Source: Myxococcales bacterium (GTDB lineage: Bacteria; Myxococcota_A; Polyangia; Polyangiales; Polyangiaceae). From it: a stretch of 64,000 bases of DNA. Shown piece after piece: positions 18,936 to 27,753 of the stretch (its first letter is position 1; the number at the start of each line of letters is the position of its first letter). The translations under genes and the position numbers were made by a program. The notes under the pieces are model-generated. The model ran no database searches and was not told the origin of the DNA. It saw only the letters and a list, made by a program, of their open reading frames with translations. The DNA lies in contig JADKKK010000034.1 in the NCBI GenBank assembly GCA_016720545.1, positions 186,001-250,000 of the forward strand, given 5' to 3'.

Positions 18936-20807
18936 TCAGCGGGGAAGCGCGAGCAGCGCGTCGAACGCGTGCCGCAGCATCCACGCGGCGTCGTGCGGTG
19001 ACGCTGCGCGGGCGCGCTCGGCGATCGTGCCGAGCCACGCAGCGACCGGAGCTGCCGCAGGATCACGCCCACACTCCCCGACGATGGCGTCGGCGGTGAG
19101 CTGGTACTCGCGCGCGCAGCCCGCGTGGTCGCCCGCGTTGTAGGCCGGCACGCCCTGGCGAATGGCGCGGAGGATCGCGCCCCTCACGAGATCGCTGACG
19201 AGCGCGATGGGCGGGCCATGGCGCGTGGGCGCGGTGGCGAAGGCCTGCGCGGCGGCCTGCGGAGAGGGCTGCCGCAAGCGCTCGAACGCCTCCGAGAGCG
19301 CGGCGGCGACCGCGTCGCCCGTCGCCCGGCTCGCGACGGCGAGCGCGCGGTCGAGCGCGGGGAGCTCGGCCTGGCGCCCGGGCGCTCCCTGAGGAGCGGC
19401 GGCAGCCTCGCGGAGCAGGGTCGCGAAGCGAAGGTGGATCGGGCCCGCCACGTCCGCGCGCCCGAGCGCGTAGGTCCGCGCGGCCACCGCCTGGAAGACG
19501 TCGATGGCGAGGTCGAGGGCGTCGCGCACGGGGAGGTTCGACGTCGGTGCGGCGCTCGCGAGCTCGTCGAACGCGTGCCGAAGCGTCCACGCCGCGTGCG
19601 TGGGGCTCGGCGCCGCGGCGGCTTGCTCGTAGGCCACGAGCAGGCGCGCGCGCTCCGCGAGGCCGAGCGGGGGCGTGCGTTGCGGCGAGAGGGCGGCCGC
19701 GACGCACTCTCGATAGAGGGCGTAGCAGCGCGCGTGGTCGCCCGCGTTGTAGGCCGGCGCGCCAAGCTCGATCGCGGCCCAAATCGAGCCGAGCAGCCCG
19801 CGCTCGACGCCGATCAGAGCTGGGCCGACGCGGCCAGACACCGGGTGGCTTGGAGGAATGGAGGGCACAGGCGCGGGCGGGGGCTCCAGCACCCGGCGGG
19901 CCGCCTCCACGAACGCGCGTGCGGACGGGAAGCGGTCCTCCTTGCGCTTGGCGAGCAGGCCGCGCGAGAGCTCCTCGAGCCCCAACACCAGGGGCGACGT
20001 GCCGAGCACGGGGGCGAGCGGCGGTGGCGGCGCGGTGAGGTGCAGGCGCAAGAGCTCGAGCGGGTTGCTGGAGTCGAAGGGCAGCGTGCCGGTGAGCAGC
20101 TCGTGGAGGGTGACGCCGAGCGCGTAGAGGTCCGCGCGACCGTCGACCTCGGCGCCGGAGAACTGCTCGGGCGCCATGAACGCCGGAGTGCCGTGCACCC
20201 CGCGGCTGCCGGTGAGGCGCGCGCCGTGGCGAAGCCGGGCCACCCCGAAATCGAGCACTTTCGCGACGTCGACGTCGTCCTCGCGGATGACCATCACGTT
20301 CTCGCTCTTCAGATCGCGGTGGACCACGCCGCGCTCGTGCGCGTGCGCCAAGCCGCGCGCGACCTGCACGGCGAGCTCGAGGGCGCGCCGCGGCTCGACC
20401 CTTCCCGCCCGCCTCACCAAATCGGCGAGGGTGTCTCCGGCGAGGTGCTCCATGGCCAGATACAGCAGCCCCGAATCCGACTGGCTGAAGTCGACGACCC
20501 GCACGATGTAGCGGCTCTGCAGGAGGCTCGCGACCTCCGCCTCGCGCTCGAAGCGCGCCCGCATGGGCTCGTCGTAGGCGAGATCGCCGTAGAGCACCTT
20601 CACGGCGAAGAGGCTCGCGATGCGCGTGTGCGCCGCCCGGTAGACCTGGCCCATGCCGCCCGACGCGAGGTGGTCGAGCACCCGATAGCGCTCGCCGAGC
20701 ACGGCGCCGAGGAGGGGATCCACGAGATCGGCGCGCGTGGGGACGCTGTCACGCGGGCAGGAGCGGCGCTCCTGGAACGCCGCCCGACAGACTTCGCAGT
20801 ACCTCAC
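18936..20807 (-). CDS. Ser/Thr protein kinase with duplicated C-terminal module
   Basis: A 623-residue protein starting at GTG 20807. The N-terminus has a small Cys knuckle (CEVC...C). The kinase domain (~37-300) is intact: GGMGQVY loop, FAVKVL, VVHRDLKSEN, VLDFGVA, GTPAFMAPEQ. After a Pro-rich spacer come two copies of an ~85-residue helical module (about 340-430 and 540-623), each with PAYNAGDH near the start and AAW-LRHAFD near the end. The module may sense a ligand or bind a partner; I do not recognise it as a named domain. No transmembrane helix is visible, so it is probably cytoplasmic. Confidence 0.85.
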   Translation of the reverse strand: MRYCEVCRAAFQERRSCPRDSVPTRADLVDPLLGAVLGERYRVLDHLASGGMGQVYRAAHTRIASLFAVKVLYGDLAYDEPMRARFEREAEVASLLQSRYIVRVVDFSQSDSGLLYLAMEHLAGDTLADLVRRAGRVEPRRALELAVQVARGLAHAHERGVVHRDLKSENVMVIREDDVDVAKVLDFGVARLRHGARLTGSRGVHGTPAFMAPEQFSGAEVDGRADLYALGVTLHELLTGTLPFDSSNPLELLRLHLTAPPPPLAPVLGTSPLVLGLEELSRGLLAKRKEDRFPSARAFVEAARRVLEPPPAPVPSIPPSHPVSGRVGPALIGVERGLLGSIWAAIELGAPAYNAGDHARCYALYRECVAAALSPQRTPPLGLAERARLLVAYEQAAAAPSPTHAAWTLRHAFDELASAAPTSNLPVRDALDLAIDVFQAVAARTYALGRADVAGPIHLRFATLLREAAAAPQGAPGRQAELPALDRALAVASRATGDAVAAALSEAFERLRQPSPQAAAQAFATAPTRHGPPIALVSDLVRGAILRAIRQGVPAYNAGDHAGCAREYQLTADAIVGECGRDPAAAPVAAWLGTIAERARAASPHDAAWMLRHAFDALLALPR

Positions 20808-20905
20808 GCGCAGAGCTTACCCGCACTCGGGCGCGCCTGCTCAAGTGCCGCGCCTCGGGCACGCAGAGCGGACCATGCCGAATGACGATCCGCGGCGCTC
20901 GGCGG

Positions 20906-21871
20906 TCAGCCCTCGACCACCACGCTGACCGGTCCCTTGAGGTTCGTGGAGCCCCAGGCCGGGTAGAAGACGCGCACGCCGAACGGCTCGAGCGAGATCG
21001 GGCTCCGCATGATGACCCGCTGCGTGGGCTTCTCGACGCGCTCGTAGTCGACCGACTTCTTCATGTAGTACTCGACCCGCCCATCGGGGAACGTCGCCTC
21101 GATGGCCACGGGGGTGAGCTGCCGCAGCAGCCCGAGCAGCACCACCTTCGAGGCGCCGAGACCGCGCAAGAAGCGCTGTGGCGGGGAGTCGTCGGCGAAG
21201 AAATTGCCGAGCGCGATCGTGAACGCCTTGTGCGAGAACGCGAAGGTCTCGCGAATGAGCCGCTCGTTCTCGGGGTGAATGTAGTTCGTGCTCCGCCCCC
21301 GGGACACCGTGTACGCTTGCTCGGGCGTGAGGCCGTCGAAGCCCTTCACGACGCGCACGTCGTTCGAGGTAGGAGGGCGGCCGAGGTTGTCGGGGATCTC
21401 GAGGAGGGCGCGGTCCGGCGCGACCAGCTCGCCGCCGTCGACGTAGCCGTTCGCCTTCGCGTAGGCGCCGACGCGCGCGTAGAAGGTCTTCGTGGTGCCG
21501 CGCTGCTTGTCGAGCTCGGCTAGGCTGAGAAACCAGCCGTCGTCTTCGGGCCCGGCCGTGGGGCCCGCGCGGAACGCGAGGAGCGACTTCGTGGCGGTCG
21601 CGGTGACCTTCACCGCCGATTTCAGCGCCGTCGTGTCGAGGGCTCGGTCGTTCGCGACGAGCAGGATCGCGGCCTCCTCGGGGGAACCGGCGACGATGCC
21701 GGCGGTGTCTTTCCCGGTGACGAGGTCCTCGCTCTCACCGAGCTCGTCGACCAGCTCCTCGTCGGGCGCGGCGGCGGAGCAACCCGCTACGAGGGCGCCG
21801 ACCACGAGCGGCACGAGCCGGAGGCGGGCGGAGTTCTTGAAGGAGGCGAGAGCGAGCGCGACCGTCTTCAT
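20906..21871 (-). CDS. Lipoprotein of unknown function, possible helix-hairpin-helix segment
   Basis: A 321-residue protein with a lipoprotein signal (ALVAGCSAAAP) and an acidic spacer. Residues ~65-110 (ILLVAND...LLAFRAG...SLAELDK) have the spacing of ComEA-like helix-hairpin-helix segments, but this is a weak match. The rest is mixed alpha/beta with no known motif. It lies 98 bases upstream of the kinase gene on the same strand, so it may share a transcript with it. A lipoprotein with HHH-like sequence need not bind DNA. Confidence 0.6.
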   Translation of the reverse strand: MKTVALALASFKNSARLRLVPLVVGALVAGCSAAAPDEELVDELGESEDLVTGKDTAGIVAGSPEEAAILLVANDRALDTTALKSAVKVTATATKSLLAFRAGPTAGPEDDGWFLSLAELDKQRGTTKTFYARVGAYAKANGYVDGGELVAPDRALLEIPDNLGRPPTSNDVRVVKGFDGLTPEQAYTVSRGRSTNYIHPENERLIRETFAFSHKAFTIALGNFFADDSPPQRFLRGLGASKVVLLGLLRQLTPVAIEATFPDGRVEYYMKKSVDYERVEKPTQRVIMRSPISLEPFGVRVFYPAWGSTNLKGPVSVVVEG

Positions 21872-22000
21872 TGGGACACATCCTTAGCCTCCCCAGGCGC
21901 GGCAGGCAACCGCGAGCGGCGCTGGGCGCGGGCTCGGGCGCCGCGCAGCCACGGAGCGACGGCGGTTGTCTGTTGGCGCCCACGAGGATAGAACGGAGCA

Positions 22001-25000
22001 GTGAGTGTAGTAGGCATCGATCTCGGGACCACCAACACCGTCGTGGCGTCGATGCGGGCTGGCCGCGTCAACGTCCTGGCGGACGAGACGGGCCAACGGC
22101 TCCTGCCGTCGGTCGTGTCGTTCCATCCGAACGGCGAGGTGCTCGTTGGAGGGCCCGCCAGGGCCCGTCGCGCGATGGATCCGCGCAATACGGTGGCCAG
22201 CCACAAGCGGCTGCTCGGGCGCTCGTGGAACAGCCCCGAGATCGTACAGGCCCGCGCGCGCGTACCCTACGAGCTGCGGGAGGGCCCGGCGCAGGGGCCG
22301 CTCGTGCACGCCCGCGGGAAAGACTACACGCTCCCCGAGATCAGCGCGTTCGTTCTGAAGCGCGCCAAACAGATCGCGGAGACCGCCCTTGGCGGCGCCG
22401 TTCAGCGCGCGGTCATCACGGTTCCCGCCCACTTCAACGAGCTGCAGCGCGCGTCCACGAAGGTCGCTGGCCGCGTCTCCGGGCTCGAGGTCCTCCGCAT
22501 CCTGAACGAGCCCACCGCGGCCGCCCTCGCCTACGGCCTGGGCCGGGTCGGCTCGGAGCGCATCGCGGTCTACGACTTCGGCGGCGGCACGTTCGACTGC
22601 ACCCTGCTCGACCTCAACAACAACGTCTTCGAGGTCCTCGCGACCGCGGGCGACACCTTCCTCGGTGGTGACGACGTCGACGCGGCCATCGCCGAGCGCA
22701 TGGCGGAGAAGCTGCTGAAGCAGCACCGCGTGGACGCCAACACCGACCCTGGCGTGTGGGAGCGCCTGCGCGCCGCGGCCGAAGAGCTCAAGATCACGCT
22801 CTCCACCCGCGACAACGCCCAGGTCACGGTCGGGGACCTCGGCTACGGCGTCGGCGGCGCGGCGCTCTCGCTCCAGTACAGCCTGTCGCGGGGCGAGCTC
22901 GACCAAGTCATCCAGCCGCTCGTGGAGCGCACGTTCCGTGTCACGCAGGACGCCCTCGGCCTCGCCCGCCTCACCCCCACGTCGTTCGACAAGGTCGTGC
23001 TCGTTGGCGGCAGCTCGCGCATCCCGCTCGTGCGTCGGCGCGTGGAGGCGTTCTTCGGTGCGCCGCCGATGGACCGCATCAACCCCGACGAGGTCGTCGC
23101 GATGGGGGCCGCGATCCAGGCGTCCGCGCTCACCGAGGGCGCGGGAAAGCGACCGATCCCGGCGCCACCCGGCGTGCCCTCCGCCAAGCCCCAGACGCTG
23201 CGCGGCCTCCAGAGCGAGGAGTTCACCTCCACGCAAATGAAGATGCCGTCGGCGCCCGCCTACGCGCGTTCGGGGTCCGCTCCGCCGCCGATCGGTCGCA
23301 CCGACTCCGCGCCCCCGTCGAACCGCAGCCTGCCGGCCGCGCCCGCGTCCACGCGCAACGTCGTCGACATGTCGAGCGCCGCGATCCACGACGTCAAGCG
23401 CGACGACGAGCCGAGCATCCCTTCGTTCCCCGGAGCGGCGGTCCCGCCCCACTCCGAATTCTACGACTCCATCACGGCCGCGAAGCAGCGCGAAGCAGCG
23501 AAGCGCTCGACCGACGAGTTCACCGACTCCGGCTGGACCGAGGACGAGCCCACGATGGCGGGCAGCCACCCGCCCCCGGCCAACCCGGAGCTGCCGTTGG
23601 CCCTCCAGAGCGGCGGGTTCGGCGCGCTCGACGAGCCGCCGTCGCTCGTGAGCTCGGTGAGCGCCGTGGGTCTCACGCACGTGCCGAGCTTCTCGGACTA
23701 CGAGGACAGCACCTCCGCGACCGAAGCGGTCCCCGGGGGCACGTTCGGCGAAGTCCGCGATCTTAGTCTCATTTCCAGCTCGGGGGTCTCGTCTCCGGGC
23801 ACGGTCCCTGGCGTGCCTGCGAGCTGGCACGACACCGCGTCCTCGCCCGAGCCGCACACGAGCCAGCAGGCCGCGGCCCCCTCACCGGGCATGAGCGGCG
23901 CACCGCCCGAGAGCACTCCGAGGGTCCCCTTCGGGCCGATGAGCGACCTCGGCAAGGCGCCCGCCGACCCCAAGAAGCGCACAGATCCGTACGGCCCGTT
24001 CGAGGGCAAACGCACGGCGGCGATGTCCAACGCGCCGCCCCTCCCGAAGGCCGCGCCTCCGCCCGCCAAGGCGCCCCACAAGACCACCGATCCCTTCGGC
24101 GATCGCGCCCCCGCGGAGGCGCGCCGACCGCCCCCTGCGCCCCCAGCGGCGCCCGCCGGGCGCGCGGCACCGCCCGCGCCACCCGCCCAGCCAGCTCCCG
24201 CGCGCGGCGTGGGCGTGGGCGCAGGCGGCGGCGCGAGCGCGTTCGCCGGTGCCTCGGGCGCGTACCCGGCGCAGGGCAGCGGCCAGTACCCCGCAGAGGG
24301 CAGCGGCCCCTACCCCGCCGTCACGCCCGACTACCCCATTCAGCACGCGGTGATCCAGTCGGCGCCCCCGCCGGCCATGGCGCCTCCAGCCGCGCCGCCC
24401 ATTTCGCACCAGCCGCCGCCCATGCCCGGCCTCGGCTCCACCATGGAAATGCACGCGGCCCCGCCGCTCCCGCAGGGCTTCGCGCCCACCATGCAGCCCA
24501 TGCAGCCCCCCGTGAGCTACGGGGCGCAGGCGCCCATGGGCTACGGGCCCCCAGCGCAGGCGCCCATGGGCTACGGCCCACCCGCGCAGGCGCCCATGGG
24601 CTACGGCCCCCCCGCGCAGCCGGCCATGGGCTACGGGCAGGCGCCCGCGCAAGGTCGGCCCTACGCGCCGGTCCTCGTCGACGTGACGCCGCGGGCGCTC
24701 GTGGTCGAGACGGCCGGCGGGTTCTGCGACACCGTGATCCCTCGCAACGCGAAGATCCCGTGCGAACGCACGAGAAAGTTCTCGACCGGCCGCGATCAGC
24801 AGACCGTCGTGCGCGTCCGAGTGGCCCAGGGCGAGCACTCGACCTTCACGCAGAACACCTATCTCGGCGAGGTGGAGCTCAGCGGCTTGCGACCGGCGGG
24901 ACGCGGCGAGGTCACGGTGGCGGTCACGTTCGAGCTCGACGCCGACGGGACGCTCAACGTGCGCGCGTCCGACAGCGCCACGGGCCACGAAGCCCGCGCG

Positions 25001-25072
25001 TCGCTGCGCCTGCTCGGCGTGGCCGACGAAGAGTCCGTGCTCGACATGGTCCACCGCATGGGCAAGGCCTAA
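22001..25072 (+). CDS. Hsp70-family protein with long low-complexity insert
   Basis: A 1023-residue protein from GTG 22001; GGAG lies close upstream and GAGGA further up. Residues ~1-375 are a complete Hsp70 ATPase domain (GIDLGTTNT, YDFGGGTFDCTLLD, VVLVGGSSRIP). Residues ~380-885 are Pro/Ala/Ser/Gly-rich and probably disordered, including a 10-residue repeat QAPMGYGPPA. Residues ~888-1015 resemble the DnaK substrate-binding beta domain (IPRNAKIPCERTRKFSTGRD, GTLNVRASD). I see neither the DVLLLD-type linker nor the alpha-helical lid. The next gene encodes a J-domain protein 6 bases later, so the two probably act together. This is not the housekeeping DnaK. Confidence 0.88.
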   Translation: MSVVGIDLGTTNTVVASMRAGRVNVLADETGQRLLPSVVSFHPNGEVLVGGPARARRAMDPRNTVASHKRLLGRSWNSPEIVQARARVPYELREGPAQGPLVHARGKDYTLPEISAFVLKRAKQIAETALGGAVQRAVITVPAHFNELQRASTKVAGRVSGLEVLRILNEPTAAALAYGLGRVGSERIAVYDFGGGTFDCTLLDLNNNVFEVLATAGDTFLGGDDVDAAIAERMAEKLLKQHRVDANTDPGVWERLRAAAEELKITLSTRDNAQVTVGDLGYGVGGAALSLQYSLSRGELDQVIQPLVERTFRVTQDALGLARLTPTSFDKVVLVGGSSRIPLVRRRVEAFFGAPPMDRINPDEVVAMGAAIQASALTEGAGKRPIPAPPGVPSAKPQTLRGLQSEEFTSTQMKMPSAPAYARSGSAPPPIGRTDSAPPSNRSLPAAPASTRNVVDMSSAAIHDVKRDDEPSIPSFPGAAVPPHSEFYDSITAAKQREAAKRSTDEFTDSGWTEDEPTMAGSHPPPANPELPLALQSGGFGALDEPPSLVSSVSAVGLTHVPSFSDYEDSTSATEAVPGGTFGEVRDLSLISSSGVSSPGTVPGVPASWHDTASSPEPHTSQQAAAPSPGMSGAPPESTPRVPFGPMSDLGKAPADPKKRTDPYGPFEGKRTAAMSNAPPLPKAAPPPAKAPHKTTDPFGDRAPAEARRPPPAPPAAPAGRAAPPAPPAQPAPARGVGVGAGGGASAFAGASGAYPAQGSGQYPAEGSGPYPAVTPDYPIQHAVIQSAPPPAMAPPAAPPISHQPPPMPGLGSTMEMHAAPPLPQGFAPTMQPMQPPVSYGAQAPMGYGPPAQAPMGYGPPAQAPMGYGPPAQPAMGYGQAPAQGRPYAPVLVDVTPRALVVETAGGFCDTVIPRNAKIPCERTRKFSTGRDQQTVVRVRVAQGEHSTFTQNTYLGEVELSGLRPAGRGEVTVAVTFELDADGTLNVRASDSATGHEARASLRLLGVADEESVLDMVHRMGKA
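24527..24640 (+). repeat. 30-bp tandem repeat in the Hsp70-like gene
   Basis: Three 30-base units (24527-24556, 24557-24586, 24587-24616) followed by a diverged partial unit. They encode QAPMGYGPPA repeats in the disordered region just before the substrate-binding-like domain. Being in frame, expansion or contraction would only change linker length. Confidence 0.9.
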
Positions 25073-25078
25073 CCCACG

Positions 25079-25642
25079 ATGGACGAGGCGGCGATCGCGG
25101 GGTGGCTGGCCGTTCTGGACAAGCTCTCCTATTACGCCGTGCTCGGCGTGGAGTCCCGCGCGACCCACGACGACGTGAGGGGCGCGTTCCACGCCTTCGC
25201 GGAGACCTTCCACCCCGATTCGCACCATGGGCGCTCGCGCGACGAGCGCCGCGCGATCGACAAGATCTTCAAGCGGGGCGCCGAGGCGTTCCGCGTGCTC
25301 TCCGATCCGCAGCTCCGCGCGCACTACGATCAGACCCTCGCGCTCGTGTCAGACCACGGCCAGGCGCGCGCCGCGGTGGCCCACACGCGCTCCCCGGCGA
25401 ACCCGAGCCTGTCGGCCCCCACCGGACGCCTCGTCGACTCGGTGAAGTCGCCCGGCGCGCGGCCGTTCGTGCTCCGCGCAGAAGAGCTGAAGAAGAAGGG
25501 CGACTTCAAGCAGGCCAAGATCCAGCTGACGCTGGCGCTCCACATGGAGCGCGGCAACGCGCGCCTCCAGGAGTTCGCCCGCTCGCTCGACGAGGGCGCG
25601 CGCAAGCAGGCCGAGCAAGAGAAGACCACCTGGAAGAAGTGA
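25079..25642 (+). CDS. J-domain co-chaperone
   Basis: A 187-residue protein. Residues ~16-85 are a J domain with the Hsp70-stimulating HPD motif (ETFHPDSHHG) preceded by YYAVLGVESRATHDDV and followed by AFRVLSDPQLRAHYD. The C-terminal ~60 residues (LKKKGDFKQAKIQLTLALHMERGNARLQEFA) read as a TPR-like helical pair. There is no G/F region or zinc finger, so it is not a classical DnaJ. Its position 6 bases after the unusual Hsp70 makes that protein the likely partner. Confidence 0.88.
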   Translation: MDEAAIAGWLAVLDKLSYYAVLGVESRATHDDVRGAFHAFAETFHPDSHHGRSRDERRAIDKIFKRGAEAFRVLSDPQLRAHYDQTLALVSDHGQARAAVAHTRSPANPSLSAPTGRLVDSVKSPGARPFVLRAEELKKKGDFKQAKIQLTLALHMERGNARLQEFARSLDEGARKQAEQEKTTWKK

Positions 25643-25690
25643 CGCGCGCGCCCCGGCAGGTCGCGCGACGCGCGAACGCGCCGCGCGGCG

Positions 25691-27469
25691 TCAGGCGGCG
25701 AGCACGATTCCGTCGCGCAGGACGCGCGCGAGCTCGCTCGAGACGCGACGAAGCGCCGCCAGGGATCCCTCGAGCGCGCCGGTGACCTCGCCGAGCTCCT
25801 TGTCGAGCTCGTCGTTCTTGTCGTCTAGCTGCCGCTGCAGCGCCTCGATTTGGTAGCCGAGATCGACCACGACGCCGGCCATGCGGCGCTCCTCCTCGAC
25901 GAGCGCGCCGAGCTCCCACGCGCGACCGTCCTCGGCGGGCGGCCGGGTCGCGTTCGCCAGATCGCTCTCGGACGGGCCCGCCTCCATCGCGATCCGGCGC
26001 GCGCGCACGGCCTCGAGGTGCGCCCGCTCGCGCGAGCGATCGCGCAGGAGGACGTCGATCGCGTGCCCGAGCGTGGAGCGGAACTCGCGCCCTCGGGCCT
26101 CGAGCCTGTCCACGCGAGACTGCAGCTCCGCCACGGCGCGGCACGAGCGCTCGACCCGCGGGATCATCTCGCCCGCCATGATCGCGAGCTCCGCCGCGCG
26201 GGCCGCGGCGTCCCCGCCGCCCCGCCTCCGGGCCTCGCCGATGCGCTTCTCGAGCTCGGCGAGCGCAGTGCGCCACTTCGTGGCCATCTCCGGCGTCGCC
26301 AGGTGAGGCAGCAGCACGGAGGGGCGCGCCGGGTCGTCCGGAGCGGCGCTCGATCGCTCGGCGACCGGGACCGCGACGGCCGCGCTCGACCGCTCACCGC
26401 TCCGTGAGAGCGCGGGCCGAGAGAGGACCATCACCACCGAATCGGGGCGGTTGTCGTCCACATCCGGCTGGGTCACGGCGAGGTCCGCGCGCGGGCTCCG
26501 CGCCGAGGTCACCGCGATCGCGGGGAGCGAGCTGCGCGAGATCGACCCCGCGCTGCGCAGCAGGTCGACGAGGGCGTCGTGCACGATGAAGGCGTCAGCG
26601 GGGCGATCCTCCGGGTGACGAGCGAGCATCGCGAGGATGAGCGCCTCGAGCCCAGACGGGATCCCCTGGACGCGGCGGCTCGGCGGGACAGGCGGCGTGG
26701 TGAGCGGCTTGAGGAGCAGATCGGCCTGCCCCTCCCACTCGTACGGCAACACCTGCGTGAGCAGCTCGTACAGGACGACTCCGAGCGAGTAAATGTCGGC
26801 GCGCTCGTCGCACTCGACCCCTTCGACGTACTCGGGCGCGATGTACCCGGGCGTGCCGAAGAGCTGCTCCGAGAACGTGAGGCTCGGCAGGTCCATGATC
26901 TTCGCGATGCCGAAGTCGGTGAGCTTGACGATGTCCCGGCCCTCGTCGTCCTTCACGATGAGGACGTTGTCGGGCTTGAGGTCGCGATGAATGACCCCCA
27001 TCTGGTGCGCGCGGGCCAGCGCGCTCGCCATCTGAACGCAGATGCGCGCGGCGCGCTGCCACTCGAAAGGCCCACGCTGGACGAGGGCCGCGAGGGACTC
27101 GCCCTCGACGTACTCCATCACCAGGTACGCGACGCCGTCGGCCTCGCCAACGTCGCTTATCTCCACGATATTTCGATGATTGATGCGGTTGACCGCCCGC
27201 GCCTCGCGGAGGAAGCGCTCTCGGTGCGACGGGTTCAGCCCGAGCTCCTTGCGGAGGATCTTGAGCGCGCTCAGCCGGTCGATGATGACGTGCCGCGCGA
27301 GGTAGACGCTCGACATGCCGCCGAGGCCGAGGCGCTTGATGAGGCGGTAGCGCGACGCGATGGTGCGGCCGAGGTAGCGGTCGTTGCTCTTGTCCAGGCC
27401 GGCGCCGTCGTAGGGACAAAAGCCGGCGTCGTCGGGAAAGAGCTCGGAGCAGCGGGGGCAGATCTTCAC
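25691..27469 (-). CDS. Ser/Thr protein kinase with C-terminal coiled coil
   Basis: A 592-residue protein from GTG 27469 (VKICPRC). The N-terminus is a small zinc-ribbon-like segment (CPRC...FCPYDG). The kinase domain (~41-305) is intact: GLGGMSSVYLA, ALKIL, VIHRDLKPDN, LTDFGIA, GTPGYIAPE. The C-terminal ~180 residues are charged, rich in Glu/Arg/Ala and strongly helical, likely a coiled coil for oligomerisation or partner binding. No transmembrane helix is seen. It is convergent with the J-protein gene. Upstream is the 284-base divergent region shared with the dispanin-like gene. Confidence 0.88.
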   Translation of the reverse strand: MKICPRCSELFPDDAGFCPYDGAGLDKSNDRYLGRTIASRYRLIKRLGLGGMSSVYLARHVIIDRLSALKILRKELGLNPSHRERFLREARAVNRINHRNIVEISDVGEADGVAYLVMEYVEGESLAALVQRGPFEWQRAARICVQMASALARAHQMGVIHRDLKPDNVLIVKDDEGRDIVKLTDFGIAKIMDLPSLTFSEQLFGTPGYIAPEYVEGVECDERADIYSLGVVLYELLTQVLPYEWEGQADLLLKPLTTPPVPPSRRVQGIPSGLEALILAMLARHPEDRPADAFIVHDALVDLLRSAGSISRSSLPAIAVTSARSPRADLAVTQPDVDDNRPDSVVMVLSRPALSRSGERSSAAVAVPVAERSSAAPDDPARPSVLLPHLATPEMATKWRTALAELEKRIGEARRRGGGDAAARAAELAIMAGEMIPRVERSCRAVAELQSRVDRLEARGREFRSTLGHAIDVLLRDRSRERAHLEAVRARRIAMEAGPSESDLANATRPPAEDGRAWELGALVEEERRMAGVVVDLGYQIEALQRQLDDKNDELDKELGEVTGALEGSLAALRRVSSELARVLRDGIVLAA

Positions 27470-27631
27470 GTGGCAAGGCTCCGGTCGGTGCGGCCGAGAC
27501 GCCCGAGGCCGAGCTCGCGCGCCAGCGCAAGGCGCAGGGTACCAAGGTCTCGCGCCGCGCGCGTGGGTTCCGCGCTCCACGTGGCGCCGATCCCCAGAAC
27601 GGGCACCAGAAACAGCATAATCCGAGGGCCA

Positions 27632-27694
27632 GGGCGGCGGCGAACGTCACGGCGAGCGCCTCGGGGCCGGGCGGCGGCGAAGGTCACGGCGAGC
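27632..27694. repeat. Pair of 26-bp direct repeats in a divergent promoter region
   Basis: GGGCGGCGGCGAAnGTCACG begins at 27632 and again at 27669. The two copies match over 26 bases with one mismatch and a 37-base period. They lie between the kinase (minus) and the dispanin-like gene (plus), so they could bind a regulator. The remainder of 27470-27753 shows nothing I recognise. Confidence 0.55.
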
Positions 27695-27753
27695 CGGGAG
27701 CGCGTCGCGATCCTCGGCGACACGACCCGGTTCTCCTGCGAAAGTACGACGCG

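Noticed and set aside
24527..24640. CRISPR-like regular repeat
   Set aside because: Units are contiguous with no spacers and lie in frame within the Hsp70-like gene, so this is a coding tandem repeat.
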